Shown one piece after another: positions 53,147-62,720 of a stretch of DNA of 64,000 nucleotides. Origin of the DNA: JASSUD01 sp031963005 (lineage in GTDB: Bacteria > Pseudomonadota > Gammaproteobacteria > Burkholderiales > Burkholderiaceae). Location: contig JASSUL010000004.1 of NCBI GenBank assembly GCA_031963005.1, positions 62,001-126,000 on the forward strand. Reading direction: 5' to 3'. The translations under genes and the position numbers were made by a program. The notes under the pieces were generated by a model, which saw only the letters and a list, made by a program, of their open reading frames with translations, had not been told where the DNA came from and made no database searches. Position 1 is the stretch's first letter. The number at the start of each line of letters is the position of its first letter.

Positions 53147-54292
53147 TTAAAGCAACACGCCCAATTCCTCTAAAAGATGCGCCAGATCAGCAAGTGCGGG
53201 ATAACGTTGTGTCACTTGACGTATATATTGTAAAAAGCGCGGAGCATCTTCTAGATAATGCGGTTTATGGTCTCGGTGGCATAGACGTGCAAAGATCCCC
53301 AATACTTTGAGGTGACGTTGCAACCCCATCCATTCCAGCGCACGATAAAAGGTAGAAAAATCGTCTAGAACGGGTAATCCCGCTGCCTTAGCACGGTGCC
53401 AATACCGCTGTAAGCACGCTTTTTCAAAAGATTCATCCCAACTAATAAACGCATCTCGAAAAAGAGAAATCGCGTCGTAGGTGATAGGCCCCCATACGGC
53501 ATCTTGAAAGTCCAATACCCCCGTCGCACCAGGACATACCATTAAGTTACGTGGCATATAGTCGCGATGGACAAAAACACGAGGTTGACCAAGCGCTTCT
53601 TCAATCAGCACCGTAAAAAGCTTTTCTAAGCGCTCGCTCTGTGCCCTATGCAAAGTAATGCCTCTATGCCGCTCTAAATACCATTGAGGAAAAAGCGTCA
53701 ACTCTTTGTGTAATAGCGCGGCGTCATACTCGGGCAAGGTATGGGGCACGCTTGCGCGTTGCCAGAGGATTAACGAATCCAGCGCGGAATCAAAAAGCGC
53801 GCGTATGGCATTAGCCGGATCTCCTGATGCATCTATTGCAACGGGATTTTGAGGATCTATTTGCACACGGCTTAGCATCGTGCTTTGTAAAGTTTTAAGA
53901 CGATCTATATAAACCACACTACCTAAATCCGTGAGCAACAGGAATCCTTGCTCGATATCCTGTTCAAGGATTTGCGGCGCCAGTACCCCTGCCGCTGAAA
54001 AAAGCTTTGCAATTTTGATAAATTCCGGGTTTTTCTCTGGAGGAGGCGCATCTACCGCGATAAAACTAGCAGGATCCGAGGACGATGCATGACTGCATAG
54101 ACGAAAGTAACGTCGCGCGCCCGCATCATTAGAAACCGCTTGGCAACTCGCGACGTCTAACGCATAGCGCTGCGCATGCGTGCCAAGCCATTTGCACAAG
54201 GCATGCATGCGCGCATCTGATGTATGCGTTGAGCAAAAGGATGAGCCATCCGAGCATGCAGGAGGAGTCAAAGGAGAGGAAGGAGCGTGCAT
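53147..54292 (-). CDS. amgK: N-acetylmuramate/N-acetylglucosamine kinase
   Basis: It phosphorylates the anomeric position of MurNAc and GlcNAc for cell-wall recycling, giving the substrate of MurU. The 381 residues have the aminoglycoside-phosphotransferase fold with FIAVDAPPPEKN, the catalytic loop VHRDYMPRNLMV, and the metal-binding GVLDFQDAVWGP. The protein has a 30-50-residue Ser/Pro-rich N-terminal extension relative to family length; a start at 54208 would remove it. No candidate start has a clear ribosome-binding site. It is divergent from lptD, as in other Burkholderiales and pseudomonads. Confidence 0.9.
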   Translation of the reverse strand: MHAPSSPLTPPACSDGSSFCSTHTSDARMHALCKWLGTHAQRYALDVASCQAVSNDAGARRYFRLCSHASSSDPASFIAVDAPPPEKNPEFIKIAKLFSAAGVLAPQILEQDIEQGFLLLTDLGSVVYIDRLKTLQSTMLSRVQIDPQNPVAIDASGDPANAIRALFDSALDSLILWQRASVPHTLPEYDAALLHKELTLFPQWYLERHRGITLHRAQSERLEKLFTVLIEEALGQPRVFVHRDYMPRNLMVCPGATGVLDFQDAVWGPITYDAISLFRDAFISWDESFEKACLQRYWHRAKAAGLPVLDDFSTFYRALEWMGLQRHLKVLGIFARLCHRDHKPHYLEDAPRFLQYIRQVTQRYPALADLAHLLEELGVLL

Positions 54293-54659
54293 GAGCGACA
54301 CTAATAAGGTAATCAATAATGAAAAAAAGCTATCACGCCTATGTCAGTGAGATAGCTACATCGTATTTTTGTAACAATGGCATCGGAACAGGAAGCAGAA
54401 TATGGCAAGATACGCTTTGCAAAAAGACGCAAACTATCTACAGATCAAGGATTTGTCTAGGCTTCAGAAAAGGCAAATCACAAAGATCATAGAGTGCGTA
54501 GTATGGAGCATTACTTGAAATGGCCTATACGCCATTCAAATACTATTAAAATGCGCTTCTTTCTTTCCTAACCGTCTTCATACCAACATCAGTATGTAGA
54601 CGAGGAATTTTTCTTATTCGTTCATTTTGTCTGCTTCCGTGTACTCTCCCCGTTTATGC

Positions 54660-57062
54660 ATGCGCCGTACGCGCTCCCAGCGCTTACTAGCGCATGTCGC
54701 GTCGATGGTGTTTTTGATGGAAGCATCCAGCTATGCATCGTATTGCATGGCGCAAGAGCCTCCTACACTAGCATTCTCTGAACCTTCCGTACAACGCACG
54801 GCTCCCACGCCTTCGCGTGATGCAAAACTGCAGCTCAAAATCGATCCCGCACTGACCGAACATCCTTTGTTACCAGGTGATAAAGCGGCCCGTTTTTTAT
54901 CGGGAGGGGAAATTCAGGGGCAAGTACGCCAAAAAGTGCAATTAATCCGCTCCAAAAATGCCCGCGCGGAAATACGCTCTTCCGACTCGATCGTGAAAGC
55001 CAATATATTGCGCTATGACCCTGATACGGATCGCGCCGATGCATGGGGCAATGTGCAATTAATCTATCAAGGGAGTACCCTGACAGGGCCTGAGGCCCAT
55101 TTAAATGTGCAGGCAAGGCAGGGGTATATGCTTTCCCCAACGTATTATCTCAATGCGACACAGGGGCGGGGAGAAGCGCAACGAATCAATCTTTTAGGAC
55201 CTGAACGTGCCACCATTGAAAAGGGAACCTATACGGTGTGTAAAGGGCCTAACCCTGCATGGTATTTAAAAGCCCGTTTTATCGATCTAGATCAAAGTAA
55301 TAATCGCGCAGTGGCGCGCGATGCGGCCCTATATTTTAAAAATGTTCCTATATTTGCGAGCCCCTACCTCTCTTTCCCGCTCACTACAGATCGCCAATCG
55401 GGCTTTTTGCCTCCGCGTGTCGAGTTGAACTCCACGTCAGGCATAGATATCACGATTCCTTATTATTTTAATATTGCGCCTAATCGCGATTTCACCTTGT
55501 ATCCTAGAATGTTGAAACGGCGCGGGCCTATGCTAGGTGCAGAGTATCGCTATCTTTCACCGACTTATGCCGGCTCTATATATATCGAAGATTTGCCGTA
55601 TGACGCGATGGCAAAACATCGTCGATACGCGATGTACGTACAGCATAAACAAACCTTTGGGCAGGGTTTAGGCGCGTATGTCAATTACAATCGCGTATCT
55701 GACAATACCTATCCGCAAGATATTTGGGGGAATAATTTATTTGTTAACGGCATGCAGTTGCTCTACCCCCAAGAGGTCGGGCTTACCTGGCAAAATGGGC
55801 CATGGAGTATCGTCGCGCGCAGACAGCACTGGCAAACGCTACCGCCTTCTTTATCACCCTATGCGCGTGAACCGCAGATTAATGCAAAATTTCAGCGCTA
55901 TAACTGGGGCGGGGCAACGGGGCATAAAGGAGTGGATGCGAGCGCCGAATTCGATATTTCGCGATTTCGCATCATAGGCATGGACGCAGAAGAAGGGCAA
56001 AGAGCGGTGTTTAACCCCGCTATTAGCTATCCCATCGTCGAGTCGGCTTATTTCATCACCCCCAAGCTTCAAGGACATTTCGCGGCCTATGACATCACTG
56101 GCGCGCAATCTAGACGTGCCTATATTGCGGTTCCGAGCATCAGTTTGGATACCGGGTTTATTCTGGAACGTCCGGTGGCCCTTTTTGGACAAGATTTTAT
56201 TCAAACCTTGGAGCCACGCGCTTATTACGTCTACACCCCTTATCGCCAACAAAATACGATCCCTATTTTCGATACGGTAGAGTCCGACTTTAGTTTTGCA
56301 GAAATTTATACGGCAAATACCTTTGTGGGTAATGACCGTTTTGCAGATGCAAACCGTTTAACCACAGGGATGACCACTCGTTTTATTCGTGCGCAAGATG
56401 GGGATGAACGAGCGCGCTTTGTCATTGCTCAGCAATATTATTTTGCTCAGCAGCGCACGACCTTAATCCCCTCCGAATCCCTTTCTGCTGGGAATCACTC
56501 TGATTTACTATTGGGCGCCTCTTTTAAAATAGGCGCAGGCCTCGCTTCAGAAACGGGGTTTCAATACAACCCCGATATGCACCAACTGATTCGCTCGAAT
56601 TTGGGTGTTGCATGGAGCCCTGAAAACCATAAAGTATGGAATGCCGCGTACCGCTATACCCGTCCTAATACTGCGTTACGCGATCAGCCTGTTCGCCAAG
56701 TGATTATGTCTGCCCAATGGCCCATAAGCCGCAAATTATATGGAATAGGGCGGGTCAACTATGATGTCGACGGTCGGCGTCTTGCAGATGGATTAATGGG
56801 TTTTCAATACAATGCGCCATGCTGGTCATTTGGAGTAGGATTACAGCGCTATGCCAACGGTATTCGATCAACAGATCAACCTGGGGGCGGTACGCCTGTG
56901 ACTACAAGGCCCTTAGGTTCGCGTATTCTTGCGCAACTTGAACTTAAAGGCCTCTCTAGAATCGATAATGGCTTAATAGAACAGTTTGTCGCTAGTATCC
57001 CAGGATATATGCGGCTTCCTTCTACGCAAATACCTGTCTCTCGCTTTACTGAATACGAATAA
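54660..57062 (+). CDS. lptD: LPS-assembly outer-membrane protein LptD
   Basis: It inserts lipopolysaccharide into the outer leaflet together with LptE. The 800 residues start with a signal peptide (cleavage after YCMA-Q near residue 32). An OstA-like beta-jellyroll follows (SIVKANILRYDPDTDRADAW, then GSTLTGPEAHLN), and then the large barrel (QSGFLPPRVELNSTSGIDIT, then ITPKLQGHFA). ATG at 54660 is preferred to a TTG at 54627 as it opens the signal peptide. It leads the conserved lptD-surA-pdxA order; 33 bases separate it from surA. Confidence 0.95.
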   Translation: MRRTRSQRLLAHVASMVFLMEASSYASYCMAQEPPTLAFSEPSVQRTAPTPSRDAKLQLKIDPALTEHPLLPGDKAARFLSGGEIQGQVRQKVQLIRSKNARAEIRSSDSIVKANILRYDPDTDRADAWGNVQLIYQGSTLTGPEAHLNVQARQGYMLSPTYYLNATQGRGEAQRINLLGPERATIEKGTYTVCKGPNPAWYLKARFIDLDQSNNRAVARDAALYFKNVPIFASPYLSFPLTTDRQSGFLPPRVELNSTSGIDITIPYYFNIAPNRDFTLYPRMLKRRGPMLGAEYRYLSPTYAGSIYIEDLPYDAMAKHRRYAMYVQHKQTFGQGLGAYVNYNRVSDNTYPQDIWGNNLFVNGMQLLYPQEVGLTWQNGPWSIVARRQHWQTLPPSLSPYAREPQINAKFQRYNWGGATGHKGVDASAEFDISRFRIIGMDAEEGQRAVFNPAISYPIVESAYFITPKLQGHFAAYDITGAQSRRAYIAVPSISLDTGFILERPVALFGQDFIQTLEPRAYYVYTPYRQQNTIPIFDTVESDFSFAEIYTANTFVGNDRFADANRLTTGMTTRFIRAQDGDERARFVIAQQYYFAQQRTTLIPSESLSAGNHSDLLLGASFKIGAGLASETGFQYNPDMHQLIRSNLGVAWSPENHKVWNAAYRYTRPNTALRDQPVRQVIMSAQWPISRKLYGIGRVNYDVDGRRLADGLMGFQYNAPCWSFGVGLQRYANGIRSTDQPGGGTPVTTRPLGSRILAQLELKGLSRIDNGLIEQFVASIPGYMRLPSTQIPVSRFTEYE

Positions 57063-57095
57063 AATCCCTTTTTGTTGCTCCAAGGAAAAATGATT

Positions 57096-58199
57096 ATGCG
57101 CAAGCCAATTAAAACTTTAGGGCGTGTATTACTTGCTTGTATTACTGGGCTTATGCTTATTGCGCTGATCAGTATTATTAGCAGCTTGCACGCTCCTGCC
57201 CAGGCCCAGGAATTATCGCAACCCAATGCGGATACCCTGAAGAATCCCCAATCGGATGGCCTCGAGCTAGACCGTGTCATTGCCGTAGTGAACCAAGAGG
57301 TCATCACGCAAAGAGAGCTTCGTGCGCGCATACGTCTGATCCAATATCGTATGAAGCAACAAAATGCCCCTTCTTCCGCGCTGCCCAAGGAAGCGGTCTT
57401 TCGTAAGCAGGTTCTCGATCATATGATCCTCCAGCGTGTGCAACTCCAGACAGCACAAGAAGAGGGCATCGCGTCAGACGATACCGCAGTGGCGCAGGCT
57501 TTAGAAAAAGTAGCCCGCAATCAGCATCTCTCCTTAGCAGCTTATCGACGTGCCTTCGAAACCGCGGGGTTTTCTTGGGCGGCAATACAACGCGATATGC
57601 AAGAAGAATTGGCCATTGAGGCACTGCGTCAAAAGGAAGTGGATCGTAAAATCACCATATCCGACATAGACGTAGATCAATATTTATCTAATCCTGGATC
57701 TAAAGAGGAATTAGCGCAATTCATGGCACACTCGGGGTTACCTGCCTCGATAGAGCAAGTGCATATTCGCCATATCTTAATTCGCATCAGCCCGCATACG
57801 TCAGAACAACACGCGCGTGCAAAACTCCTCGATATTCGTAAAAAAATACTTGCGGGCGCGGATTTTGCCCAGCTTGCACGCACTTTTTCAGAAGATGGAT
57901 CTGCTGCACAGGGGGGGGATTTAGGTTGGCTCTCCCTTCAAGATACGGTTCCTGAGTTTGCACAAGCGGCAAATAAGCTGGCCACTCGCACGCTGAGTCC
58001 ATTAGTCCATACGGAATATGGTTATCACCTGATCGAAGTATTAGACCGACGCACGCTCAATACGAAAGACCAGATGCTAGCTCGAGAACGCGACTTTGCA
58101 CGACAGGCCATCGCTATGCGTAAAGCAGATCAAGCCTATGGAAGATGGCTCCATAGCTTGCGTCAAAGTGCCACCATTCAATATAAATTGCCCTTATGA
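57096..58199 (+). CDS. surA: Periplasmic chaperone SurA with a single parvulin domain
   Basis: It assists folding of outer-membrane proteins such as LptD. The 367 residues have a signal peptide (to about AQAQ, 38), the SurA N-domain with DRVIAVVNQEVITQREL at about 59-75, one PPIC/parvulin domain at about 220-318 (VHIRHILIRIS, then GGDLGWLSLQDTVPEF, then TEYGYHLIEVLDRR), and a C-terminal helix. E. coli SurA has two parvulin domains in 428 residues; only one is visible here. ATG 57096 is chosen because AAGGA lies nine bases upstream. The stop overlaps the pdxA start (ATGA). Confidence 0.93.
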   Translation: MRKPIKTLGRVLLACITGLMLIALISIISSLHAPAQAQELSQPNADTLKNPQSDGLELDRVIAVVNQEVITQRELRARIRLIQYRMKQQNAPSSALPKEAVFRKQVLDHMILQRVQLQTAQEEGIASDDTAVAQALEKVARNQHLSLAAYRRAFETAGFSWAAIQRDMQEELAIEALRQKEVDRKITISDIDVDQYLSNPGSKEELAQFMAHSGLPASIEQVHIRHILIRISPHTSEQHARAKLLDIRKKILAGADFAQLARTFSEDGSAAQGGDLGWLSLQDTVPEFAQAANKLATRTLSPLVHTEYGYHLIEVLDRRTLNTKDQMLARERDFARQAIAMRKADQAYGRWLHSLRQSATIQYKLPL

Positions 58200-59350
58200 T
58201 CATTGCGATCACGACCGGAGAACCCGCCGGTATCGGCCCTGAATTAACCGCCCAAGTCCTACAATGGGGCTTGCTTACTCAAGCCTCTACCTGGCCTAGT
58301 CATGCCCGCTTTGTCGTATTAGGAGACGCCGCATTAATACGAGCACGCGCTACTGCGGTAGGCCTAGACTGGACGCAACTTGAGGCTACAGAGCGTGTAA
58401 CCATAGAACATATCCCCTTGCGCGCCCCTTGCACTGCAGGCCAACTTGATCCAGCACATGCGCCTTATGTATTAGATCTATTAGATTATGCAATAGCAGG
58501 CGCAACCTCTTCATGCGAAACAGAGCCTAATCATAAAAAAAAGGGCAACCGTGCGCGCTTTAGCGCGGTCGTCACGGCTCCTTTACAAAAGAGCACGATA
58601 CATGATGCACGTATACGCATAAAAAACGCTCATCCATCTCTCTCTATAGAGGTAAATACAGGGAGGCAGACTGCGGCAGATCGCTTTTTAGCCGGAGATA
58701 CGCCTTTTTTAGGTCATACCGAGTACTTTGCAGCCCAAACCAACGCTCCACAAGTCGTCATGATGCTGGCTGGCAAAGACCAACTTGCCATTGCGCGTCA
58801 GCGCACTGACCATACTGTAGCGCGCCCTCTACGCGTAGCATTAGCCACGACGCACCTTCCACTCCAAGCCGTTTCTAGCGCCATTACGCAAGAATTGCTC
58901 TTCACTACGCTTACCTTATTGCATCGAGAGCTCAAGCATTTCTTTGGGCTGCCCGCTCCGATTATTTTGGTAGCCGGTTTGAATCCCCATGCAGGAGAAA
59001 GCGGGCACTGTGGCCGCGAAGAAATCGACGCCATCCTCCCCGCACTAAAAGCGGTGCAAGAACAAGGCATTGATGCGCGCGGACCTTATCCGGCCGATAC
59101 GCTTTTTCAGCCACTGCTTTTAGATACTGCAGATTGCGTATTGGCGCTCTACCATGATCAAGGTTTACCGGTTCTAAAATATGCCACCTTTGGCCATGCT
59201 TTTAATATTACTTTAGGTTTACCTTTTATCCGCACTTCAGTAGATCATGGTACCGCATTGGAATTAGCCGGAACCGGCCATGCAGACCCAGGGAGTTTTA
59301 TGGAAGCGCTCACTGCGGCAATCGATATTGCAAATCGTATACAGAAATAA
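58196..59350 (+). CDS. pdxA: 4-hydroxythreonine-4-phosphate dehydrogenase
   Basis: It oxidises 4-phosphohydroxy-L-threonine in pyridoxal phosphate synthesis. The 384 residues begin MIIAITTGEPAGIGPEL and include VVTAPLQKSTIHDA, the metal-binding GHTEYFA, the GLNPHAGESGHCGREE loop, and HDQGLPVLKY with DHGTALELAGTG. It is some 50 residues longer than the E. coli protein, with a polar insert near 102-115 (SSCETEPNHKKKGNR) and another near 145-160. In relatives rsmA follows; here the neighbourhood changes to AT-rich DNA. Confidence 0.96.
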   Translation: MIIAITTGEPAGIGPELTAQVLQWGLLTQASTWPSHARFVVLGDAALIRARATAVGLDWTQLEATERVTIEHIPLRAPCTAGQLDPAHAPYVLDLLDYAIAGATSSCETEPNHKKKGNRARFSAVVTAPLQKSTIHDARIRIKNAHPSLSIEVNTGRQTAADRFLAGDTPFLGHTEYFAAQTNAPQVVMMLAGKDQLAIARQRTDHTVARPLRVALATTHLPLQAVSSAITQELLFTTLTLLHRELKHFFGLPAPIILVAGLNPHAGESGHCGREEIDAILPALKAVQEQGIDARGPYPADTLFQPLLLDTADCVLALYHDQGLPVLKYATFGHAFNITLGLPFIRTSVDHGTALELAGTGHADPGSFMEALTAAIDIANRIQK

Positions 59351-59652
59351 TACAGACTCATCCTATTGAAATTTGAAACACCAAATTAAAATAGCTAACC
59401 CTAATAAAATAGGACTTTCTTATTTTTATTTTATTTTTCTCAATAAATGAGTATAGGATAATCTTATTATTTACTAATATTTTTTTTGATAAATCTCTCA
59501 CAGCCTTTTAAAAAGGACCTTGCCAGGTATAATACTTCGCTTTTCCATACATAATAACATCACTGATACAGAATCCTTTACCGCCATACTCAGCAATAAG
59601 AAGAATTCTATGGGATAAAATAAGCTACTTATTCTATCCTACGGAGATTTCG
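59351..59652. other. AT-rich intergenic region after pdxA
   Basis: No gene is evident. A -10-like TATAAT stands at 59528-59533 inside the string CAGGTATAATAC, which also occurs at purL (383-393). A -35 is not clear at the proper distance. It may be the promoter of the small gene at 59653. The region marks a sharp fall in GC after the conserved lptD-surA-pdxA block. Confidence 0.4.
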
Positions 59653-59970
59653 ATGTTATCTATACCTAGCCCTAGCACAAGCAATCTTTTATCACACCCA
59701 TTAAGAAATCAAAATTCTTTACCTTCAACGCATTTTTCTTCTGAAGAAATTTCTCCGACTACGAAGATTGAAAATAATGAGTCCACTTTAAATATATTAG
59801 GAAAAAGCGTTGCAATGGGTGCTACACTTTCTATGCCCGTAATAGCATCAGCAATATTTGCATCCTACTCCGGATCTGAATTCTTTGTAAAATATCTTCC
59901 TAATTTTATAATGATAGTTACTACAATGAATATCAGTGCTGCCTATCTTTTATTTGCCACTGCTCAATAA
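59653..59970 (+). CDS. Small protein with paired hydrophobic segments
   Basis: I do not recognise this 105-residue protein. The first 48 residues are polar and Ser/Thr/Asn-rich. Two hydrophobic helices follow, at about 50-73 (LGKSVAMGATLSMPVIASAI) and 80-103 (LPNFIMIVTTMNISAAYLLF), with a very short tail. There is no cleavable signal. It resembles the 11075-11539 protein in layout but not in sequence. A GGAG site precedes the ATG. It starts an AT-rich zone with a patatin gene and an F-box gene, so a host-membrane effector is a possible reading. Confidence 0.6.
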   Translation: MLSIPSPSTSNLLSHPLRNQNSLPSTHFSSEEISPTTKIENNESTLNILGKSVAMGATLSMPVIASAIFASYSGSEFFVKYLPNFIMIVTTMNISAAYLLFATAQ

Positions 59971-60094
59971 GGTTCATTGAAGCAAGATGCATGCGATAGA
60001 TTACTTCTATAGTGCATCTATAAAACTGCACGAGGCGTGGCATTCAAATGCAATTGCACCAACGCTACGCCACATGCTGTTAAAGCCTAAAAGC

Positions 60095-61741
60095 TTAAGC
60101 TACTCTTGCCATATCGGCAGCATCATTCCTACTTAAATTGTGCCTACTTGCTTGAGCTAGTACATAAAAAGCCCGCTGCGCATTCTGTGTGAACTCGGGT
60201 AAATCATAAAACCCCGGCTCTAATTCAGGATGGCCGGCTTCTCTGACCTTTATTTTCTGCTGTTTATTTAAGGATTCCCAAGCATCAACAACAGAGCGAA
60301 ATGATAAGGCGTATGCTTGATTTTTACGCATCTCTAATTGCTTTTGCATATAAGCTTTCGCTAATTTTTTAGACTTATCATATTCCTCCTTTGGTGCAAA
60401 CATATCAAATGTATCAATACTACCATTATCGATAATATATACACCAAGCCCAGCATTATACAATTTACGATTATCTTCTGCCGCCATTTCAGAATGTTTT
60501 GGATAATTTGAAAACCATTGCGCAATACGATTCTCTATAGATTTACTAGGCCCTGGAACAGGTTTTTTATATAAAACCTGATCGATCTCTTTTTTATATT
60601 TATCATTACCAAATATAAAAACTGCTGTTTCAGCATACTGATGGGAATTCTCTAAATTATTCTCATCATGCTTTTCTGGCAAGAAAATTTCTGCAGGAAT
60701 GCGACTAACCAGGCCACCATCTTTATAAAACTCATGGCAATAAAAAGTATCTTGAAAATAAAAAGGAATAGACATACTAGCCCGACCTGCTATAGCAATA
60801 GGCATGTTTGGGGTATTGTCTACACTAAAAATTTTCTTACTGACTTCTAATTGAGAGGGTCCGAGCTCACCATAATTTTGATCTATTTTAGAACTAATTA
60901 AGGTCAGTTTTTTAAAAATATTAGGTTCAATGCTGTGCAATACTGCCAAATCTTTAAATGTAATCATATACTTTGTTCTAGCCGTATATAATTCAGTAGG
61001 GCTATCAAACCATTTGGCATTTTTCAATACAATAAGCCTATTTAATTCGCGTGTACTGATCTGACCTTTGGAATGCGCATCCTTGATTTTTTGCCATATT
61101 TCTTGATTATTTAAATGTTTAGAAATAGATTCTGAACTCCATTTATCCATCGTTTGCACCATACTTTGCGCGGTCCTTTGCCATCCCTTTGCAAATGTTT
61201 TTAAAATAAACATACGCCCTATATAAGCCAGAAAACTGGAAAGGCTTGGATACAATCTTTCTGGAATGAGCGTTATCTCAGGATATAATTCACCAAAATG
61301 AGGCACGACCTCCAACAAACTCGGCAAAGAGATCATTTCTAAATTAAGATCCACTTCTACTGCCGTTAATCCAGATGCCAACATCGATCCAACTAACGCT
61401 CCTGCCGAAGTTCCTGCAATATGATCAAAGGTATTATCCATCTGCGCTAATGCGTGCGGCATAATCCATCCAGAGGCACCACCGCCTGACAACACTAAAT
61501 TTTTAATGGCAGGAGCAGGAGAGAGCAGAGTGATATCTCCATTTTTCGTTGCGTATACTTGAGCCGCTGTGCGTATATTTTTTTTTGCAAAAGAGGTTTC
61601 GTATTTTAATTTTATTTCTGTATTGGACTCTATATCTGATGCATTTCTAAAAAAATTAATAACCGGCTTAAATTGTGATAAATAGTTGTAAGACGTACGC
61701 AGCGACGTGCACGCCTGAGGAAGTGTAATAAAACTGGTCAT
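60095..61741 (-). CDS. Patatin-like phospholipase, candidate effector
   Basis: The 548-residue protein has the full patatin catalytic set: oxyanion motif SGGGASGW (85-92), nucleophile Ser112 in GTSAGA, and Asp341 in YKDGGLVSRIPAE. Patatins of this kind hydrolyse membrane phospholipids, and bacterial members such as ExoU act inside host cells. No Sec signal is seen. The N-terminal 80 residues are unlike the family and may carry a secretion signal; the C-terminal 150 residues are charged helices with no known match. The AT-rich composition and the neighbours suggest an accessory gene. The substrate is unknown. Confidence 0.85.
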   Translation of the reverse strand: MTSFITLPQACTSLRTSYNYLSQFKPVINFFRNASDIESNTEIKLKYETSFAKKNIRTAAQVYATKNGDITLLSPAPAIKNLVLSGGGASGWIMPHALAQMDNTFDHIAGTSAGALVGSMLASGLTAVEVDLNLEMISLPSLLEVVPHFGELYPEITLIPERLYPSLSSFLAYIGRMFILKTFAKGWQRTAQSMVQTMDKWSSESISKHLNNQEIWQKIKDAHSKGQISTRELNRLIVLKNAKWFDSPTELYTARTKYMITFKDLAVLHSIEPNIFKKLTLISSKIDQNYGELGPSQLEVSKKIFSVDNTPNMPIAIAGRASMSIPFYFQDTFYCHEFYKDGGLVSRIPAEIFLPEKHDENNLENSHQYAETAVFIFGNDKYKKEIDQVLYKKPVPGPSKSIENRIAQWFSNYPKHSEMAAEDNRKLYNAGLGVYIIDNGSIDTFDMFAPKEEYDKSKKLAKAYMQKQLEMRKNQAYALSFRSVVDAWESLNKQQKIKVREAGHPELEPGFYDLPEFTQNAQRAFYVLAQASRHNLSRNDAADMARVA

Positions 61742-61953
61742 GAAAATAAAAAAATTAAAAAAGAAGAAATTTTCTACGAATTAAATAAGAAAATATGGTT
61801 AAAAATAGGGCGCTTATTAATATGCGCTAATTTTTGATAGTAGAAAATTTACTCTTTTAAATCTGCTTCCATGCTTCGTATAATGCAGTTTGAAATAGCA
61901 ATGTTTTAGATATAGGGAATAACTGATATCTATATTCCGACAGAGAGAGATAC

Positions 61954-62427
61954 ATGCAATTAATGGGATTTCCACCAGTCATAAATAAAGACACCAGAGT
62001 ACTTATTCTGGGTAGTTTCCCCGGTGTGGCATCACTGAATGCCACCGAATACTATGCACATCCGAGAAATCAATTTTGGAATTTATTAGGTGCTTTATTA
62101 CAGGAGCCTTTGTCTAGCTTAGCTTACGCAGCACGACTTGAGCGCATTCAAGCGCATGGCTTTGGAATATGGGATGTACTTGCAGAGTGCAAACGAAAAG
62201 GAAGTTTAGATACGGCGATACGCAACGCCACCCCCAATAGATTGGCAACATTATCTAGTCTTGCGCCCCGTTTACAAAAAATTGGTCTAAATGGAAAAAC
62301 CGCAGGACGCTTCGCCCCTATTTTATCTACTGCAGGGTACCAAACACTGGTACTTCCTTCCTCCAGCCCAGCATACGCTATGCTGTCATTTGAACAGAAA
62401 TTGCAACTGTGGGGTGTGTTGTTATAG
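61954..62427 (+). CDS. DNA-deoxyinosine (hypoxanthine) glycosylase, uracil-DNA-glycosylase superfamily
   Basis: It is predicted to excise hypoxanthine from deaminated DNA. The 157 residues have the family-6 UDG pattern: RVLILGSFPGVASL with YYAHPRNQFW, then GFGIWDVLAECKRKGSLD, and a C-terminal VLPSSSPAYAMLSFEQKL containing the leucine-loop-type SSPA. Length is normal. It stands between two accessory genes with its own start; no operon. Base composition is near the chromosome average, so it may be an old resident of the locus. Confidence 0.85.
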   Translation: MQLMGFPPVINKDTRVLILGSFPGVASLNATEYYAHPRNQFWNLLGALLQEPLSSLAYAARLERIQAHGFGIWDVLAECKRKGSLDTAIRNATPNRLATLSSLAPRLQKIGLNGKTAGRFAPILSTAGYQTLVLPSSSPAYAMLSFEQKLQLWGVLL

Positions 62428-62514
62428 ATTTTTATAAAGCCAAATACTATTTAGGATTATTTTTTAAAATATATTGGAACTAATAATCGATGTATCCTCT
62501 CTAATAAGTCCTAA

Positions 62515-62685
62515 ACACTGACCATACTGTTATTACATGATGGTGTTGCGGCGAAGGAAATCGCGAAGTGGCAAGAATTAACACTGGAAGCGTTATATGA
62601 GCAGCGGTATCACTGGCTGGCGTTGAGGTTAGCGAGCTTGCCAGATGCGCAACGTAGTGATGCGCCCTACATTGTTATGCAATAG
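62515..62685 (+). pseudogene. IS630-family transposase N-terminal remnant
   Basis: A frame with no start (stop at 62683) encodes LLLHDGVAAKEIAKWQELTL followed by EALYEQRYHWLALRL and a terminal RSDAP. This matches the helix-turn-helix N-terminus of IS630-group transposases (G-V-x-x-K-x-I-A, T-L-E-T-x-Y-E-H-R-x-W, R-S-G-A-P). Only about 55 residues remain. It is less AT-rich than its surroundings. Confidence 0.6.
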
Positions 62686-62720
62686 GTAAATTCTTATTTT
62701 TTTCTTGGGAAACTTTGCAT

